From CAZKTS01 sp964555735 (GTDB lineage Bacteria; Actinomycetota; Acidimicrobiia; IMCC26256; PALSA-555): a stretch of DNA of 7,928 nt. The notes under the pieces are model-generated. The model was not told the origin of the DNA. It worked only from the letters and a program-made list of their open reading frames with translations, and did no database searches. Shown here in pieces: positions 5,718 through 7,928 of the stretch. The first letter of the stretch is position 1; every line of letters starts with the position of its first letter. Location: contig CAZKTS010000298.1 of the NCBI GenBank assembly GCA_964555735.1, forward strand, positions 1-7,928, read 5' to 3'. Made by a program: the position numbers and the translations under genes.

Positions 5718-6161
5718 ATGGATGCGGTGGAGCGGCTCGAGGCGGTCGAGGCGATCAAGCGCCTGAAGTCCCGGTACTTCCGGTGCATGGACACCAAGGA
5801 CTGGGCCGGGTTCGCGGCCGTCTTCGCCCCGGACGCGGTGATGGACATGGCCGCGGAGGTCGGGTCCGACGATGGCATCGTCCACGGCAACGAGGCCATC
5901 GCAGCCTTCGTGCGCGGGGCCGTCGACCCCGTCGAGACCGTCCACCACGGCCACATGCCCGAGATCGAGATCACCTCACCCACCACCGCGACCGGCATCT
6001 GGTCGATGGAGGACAAGCTGCGCTGGCCCGAGGGCGGGCCGCTGGCGACGATGCACGGCTACGGGCACTACCACGAGACCTACGTCCGCCATGACGGCAA
6101 GTGGCTGATCGCGACACTGACGCTCACGCGCCTGCGCGTGGACGTCACGTTCCCCGAGTGA
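5718..6161 (+). CDS. SnoaL-like / NTF2-fold protein (putative isomerase, dehydratase or hydroxylase partner)
   Basis: This 147-residue protein has the SnoaL_4-type NTF2-like pattern, a cone-shaped fold used by polyketide cyclases, steroid isomerases, scytalone dehydratase and bile-acid dehydratases. The N-terminal helix contains EAIKRLKSRYFRCMDTKDW (residues 11-29), followed by FAAVFAPDAVMDM. The segment TVHHGHMPEIEIT begins near 74, then TTATGIWSMEDKLRW. HGYGHYHETYVRHDGKWLI near 113 is the usual last-strand motif. His76/His77 and Asp25 are the likely pocket residues by family pattern. The ATG at 5718 is preceded by TAGAGT and a 6-base gap with no Shine-Dalgarno, consistent with leaderless initiation. 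Its final 17 bp overlap the P450 gene on the opposite strand. Co-location with P450, quinone oxidoreductase and amidohydrolase suggests a step on a cyclic or steroid-like substrate, but this is inference. Confidence 0.9.
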   Translation: MDAVERLEAVEAIKRLKSRYFRCMDTKDWAGFAAVFAPDAVMDMAAEVGSDDGIVHGNEAIAAFVRGAVDPVETVHHGHMPEIEITSPTTATGIWSMEDKLRWPEGGPLATMHGYGHYHETYVRHDGKWLIATLTLTRLRVDVTFPE

Positions 6162-7395
6162 GCCGCACCGGGAGGTGACGGATCCCGGTGTGGCGGTTGC
6201 TCCGCGTCCACTCCACCGGCCCCGCGAGCTCGTAGCCGCCGAAGGCGGGGAGCAGCTCCTCGAAGACGACCCGCATCTCCAGCCGCGCGAGGTTGGCACC
6301 GAGGCAGAAGTGGATCCCGTGCCCGAACGAGAGATGCGGGTTCGGGTCGCGCTCGACGTCGAAGGACGAAGCTCGGTCGAAGACCAGCTCGTCGCGGTTC
6401 GCCGACCCTTCCCAGAAGAGGACCTTGTCCCCCGGTGCGATCTCGTGGCCGCCGAGGCGGACCGTCCGCGTCGCGGTCCGCCGCTTCGACGGCGACGGCG
6501 TCGTCCAACGCAGCATCTCCTCGAGTGCGCTCGTGAGGAGCGCAGGATCGGCGCGCAGCGCCACGAGCTGGTCGGGTCGCTCGAGCAGCGCGAGCAGGCC
6601 GCCGGCGATGGCGTTGCGGGTCGTCTCGGAGCCCGCGGCGAAGAGGAGCGAGAAGAACGAGAAGAGCTCGACGTCGGAGAGGGTCGGTGGCTCGACGTCG
6701 GCCAGGGTCGCGTGGATGACGACCGACAGCATGTCGTCGGTGGGCCGGGCGCGCTTCTCGGCGATGAGTGCGGCGCCGTACTCGAGCATGTTCACCTGCG
6801 CGGGCCGAGGCTCGTCGGCACGGAACCCGGCGTCGCCCTCGCGGATGTCGAAGCCGCCGTCGACGGCCTCCCACAGCATCTGGCGATCGTCCTCCGGCAC
6901 GCCGAGGAGGATGCAGATCATCTGCATGGGCAGCTCGGCCGCGACGTCCACGAGGAAGTCGATCGTCGCATCGTCCTCGATCCGGGCGAGCAGGGCACGG
7001 GTCCGGCGACGCAGCTCGTGTTCCAGCCGCGCGACCATCCGCGGCGTGAGGCCGACGCTCACCAGCCGACGGATCCGAGCGTGACGAGGGTCGTCCATCA
7101 TGTTCAGGACGATGCCGGCGACCTCGAGGTCCTGGAGGAGGGTGCCGCCGAAGGCGCGATCGCCGCCCCGCTCCGAGGAGTACGTCGACGGATCGCGCAG
7201 CACGGCCAGCGTTTCGGCATGCGTCGCGACCGACCAGAAGCCCTCGCCGTCGGGTGTGTGCGCGGTGGGCTCGTGCCACCACACGGGAGCCTCGCGCCGA
7301 TGGATCGCGAACAGGTCGTGCGGGAACCCCTGCGCGAAGTTGTCGAGGTCGGTCAGATCGATCTCGGCGAGCGACGCGGCGCGCTCGGCACTCAC
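6145..7395 (-). CDS. Cytochrome P450 monooxygenase (CYP125/CYP124-like group)
   Basis: A complete soluble bacterial P450 of 416 residues. It uses a haem-thiolate centre to insert oxygen into an organic substrate, with electrons from a ferredoxin and reductase not present here. NMMDDPRHARIRRLVSVGLTPRM (98-120) is the C-helix region. The I-helix oxygen-activation motif AGSETT is at 254-259. The K-helix ExxR is Glu293-Arg296 in EEMLRWTTPSPSKRRTA. The haem loop FGHGIHFCLG is at 357-366 with proximal Cys364, so the protein should be functional. The style (NRDELVF, HTGIRHLPV at the end) is closest to my memory of mycobacterial sterol/lipid hydroxylases of the CYP124/125/142 group; the exact family is unproven. 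The start is GTG at 7395, sharing GTGA with the stop of the upstream amidohydrolase, which explains the absence of a Shine-Dalgarno. The 3' end overlaps the SnoaL-like gene by 17 bp. Confidence 0.95.
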   Translation of the reverse strand: MSAERAASLAEIDLTDLDNFAQGFPHDLFAIHRREAPVWWHEPTAHTPDGEGFWSVATHAETLAVLRDPSTYSSERGGDRAFGGTLLQDLEVAGIVLNMMDDPRHARIRRLVSVGLTPRMVARLEHELRRRTRALLARIEDDATIDFLVDVAAELPMQMICILLGVPEDDRQMLWEAVDGGFDIREGDAGFRADEPRPAQVNMLEYGAALIAEKRARPTDDMLSVVIHATLADVEPPTLSDVELFSFFSLLFAAGSETTRNAIAGGLLALLERPDQLVALRADPALLTSALEEMLRWTTPSPSKRRTATRTVRLGGHEIAPGDKVLFWEGSANRDELVFDRASSFDVERDPNPHLSFGHGIHFCLGANLARLEMRVVFEELLPAFGGYELAGPVEWTRSNRHTGIRHLPVRLTRGT

Positions 7396-7928
7396 ACGTC
7401 GAAGCCGAAGACCTCGGCGGCGGTGCCGCCCACGATCGCCTTCACCTCGTCGTCCGGTACGCCGTCGAACTGCTTCGCGGCGATCTCCTGCGACGCCGGG
7501 TAGGTGCCTTCCGGGTGCGGGTAGTCGTTGCCCCACATGATCGTCTCGATGCCGGTGATGTGGCGGTTGTTGATCGCGACCGGGTCGTACATGAAGGTGG
7601 CCGCGCACTGGCGCCGAATGAGCTCGCTCGGCTTGAGGGAGAGCTTGGGCTTCGCGTACATGCTGTGGTCGTCGTAGATCGCGTCGGCCTGGGTCATGAT
7701 CCAGCCGAGCCACGCCGCACCGGTCTCGACGGTCACCACCCGGAGACCCGGGAAGCGATCCAGGGCGCCACCGGCTGCCATCGACAGCAGCACCATCGGG
7801 CCGTCGAGCTGCGCGCCCATGAGGTAGTTGATGACCGCGCCACCGGGACCGCGCACGACCCTCGGCTCGTAGCCGGTGCCCGAGTGGAACGTGAGCGGGA
7901 GGCCGAGGTCCTCGGCGACGGCCCAGAA
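7392..7928 (-). CDS. Amidohydrolase_2-family metal-dependent hydrolase, C-terminal part (5' end outside the window)
   Basis: The reading frame is open to the window edge, so 178 residues of the C-terminal part are visible and the real start lies beyond 7928. It is a TIM-barrel hydrolase or decarboxylase of the ACMSD-like Amidohydrolase_2 family. Counting from the edge, LPLTFHSGTG has His15, a likely metal ligand. FPGLRVVTVETGAAWLGWIM (about 59-78) matches the family block FPxLRxxxxExGxxWxxxxL. IMWGNDYPHPEGTYP has Asp135, the expected catalytic metal-binding aspartate. The end, VGGTAAEVFGFDV, is the usual GNAARLYG-like terminus. An internal GTG at 7856 is not the start, because family motifs continue upstream of it. 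The stop overlaps the P450 start by four bases, which points to translational coupling and a shared pathway. The substrate is unknown; relatives act on cyclic or aromatic acids. Confidence 0.93.
   Translation of the reverse strand, partial: FWAVAEDLGLPLTFHSGTGYEPRVVRGPGGAVINYLMGAQLDGPMVLLSMAAGGALDRFPGLRVVTVETGAAWLGWIMTQADAIYDDHSMYAKPKLSLKPSELIRRQCAATFMYDPVAINNRHITGIETIMWGNDYPHPEGTYPASQEIAAKQFDGVPDDEVKAIVGGTAAEVFGFDV

Noticed and set aside
6175..7503. Long plus-strand open frame antisense to the P450 (442 codons)
   Set aside because: The opposite strand has all P450 motifs; this frame has none and starts within the P450 gene.
7396..7713. N-terminal extension of the P450 frame to 7713
   Set aside because: That part overlaps the amidohydrolase gene in another frame and lacks P450 character. 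The P450-like sequence begins right after the GTG at 7395.
1..7928. CRISPR array, tRNA/rRNA gene, insertion sequence or prophage
   Set aside because: No regularly spaced repeats, cloverleaf sequence, transposase motif or terminal inverted repeats were seen. The base composition looks uniform across the window.

Overview
The window is a compact, very GC-rich (about 70% by eye) stretch of actinobacterial chromosome. A WhiB-family iron-sulphur regulator fixes the phylum. The mix of acyl-CoA dehydrogenase, cytochrome P450, amidohydrolase and SnoaL-like genes would fit Acidimicrobiia or a Mycobacteriales-like degrader, but that finer placement is inference. Ten protein genes are visible, two of them cut by the window edges. 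Only two gaps between genes exceed 64 bp, and neither exceeds 300 bp. I see no tRNA, rRNA, CRISPR array, insertion sequence or phage gene.

Left block, minus strand (1-1986): a WhiB-like regulator, then an acyl-CoA dehydrogenase with its own likely leaderless promoter, then the 5' part of trpD (anthranilate phosphoribosyltransferase). A small tandem repeat fills the spacer between the dehydrogenase and trpD. The 240-bp region upstream of whiB (1987-2226) is divergent. It holds a strong G/C-tract hairpin touching the whiB ribosome-binding site, and several inverted repeats.

Middle block, plus strand (2227-4713): a tight three-gene cassette. It encodes a divergent CaCA-type (Na+/Ca2+ exchanger-like) membrane protein, a four-helix membrane protein of unknown function, and a lipoprotein with a peptidoglycan-binding domain plus a cysteine-containing C-terminal domain. 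The last two overlap by ATGA. This is the least explained unit in the window: an envelope cassette that may couple ion transport to the cell wall (inference).

Right block (4714-7928): a zinc-free quinone oxidoreductase-like MDR enzyme (minus) and a SnoaL/NTF2-like protein (plus) diverge from a 23-bp gap in which their -10 elements appear to overlap. To their right, an amidohydrolase (partial) and a cytochrome P450 form a minus-strand pair coupled by a GTGA overlap. The P450 and SnoaL-like genes converge and share 17 bp of coding sequence. The oxidoreductase and lipoprotein genes converge with touching stop codons (TGATCA). Together with the acyl-CoA dehydrogenase, these enzymes suggest oxidative catabolism of a lipid, steroid or cyclic substrate, but no substrate can be read from the sequence.

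A theme across the window is leaderless initiation. Five of the genes that are not translationally coupled carry a -10-like hexamer (three perfect TANNNT, two CANNNT) ending 6 or 7 bases before the start codon. Genes inside operons instead use Shine-Dalgarno sequences or stop-start overlaps.
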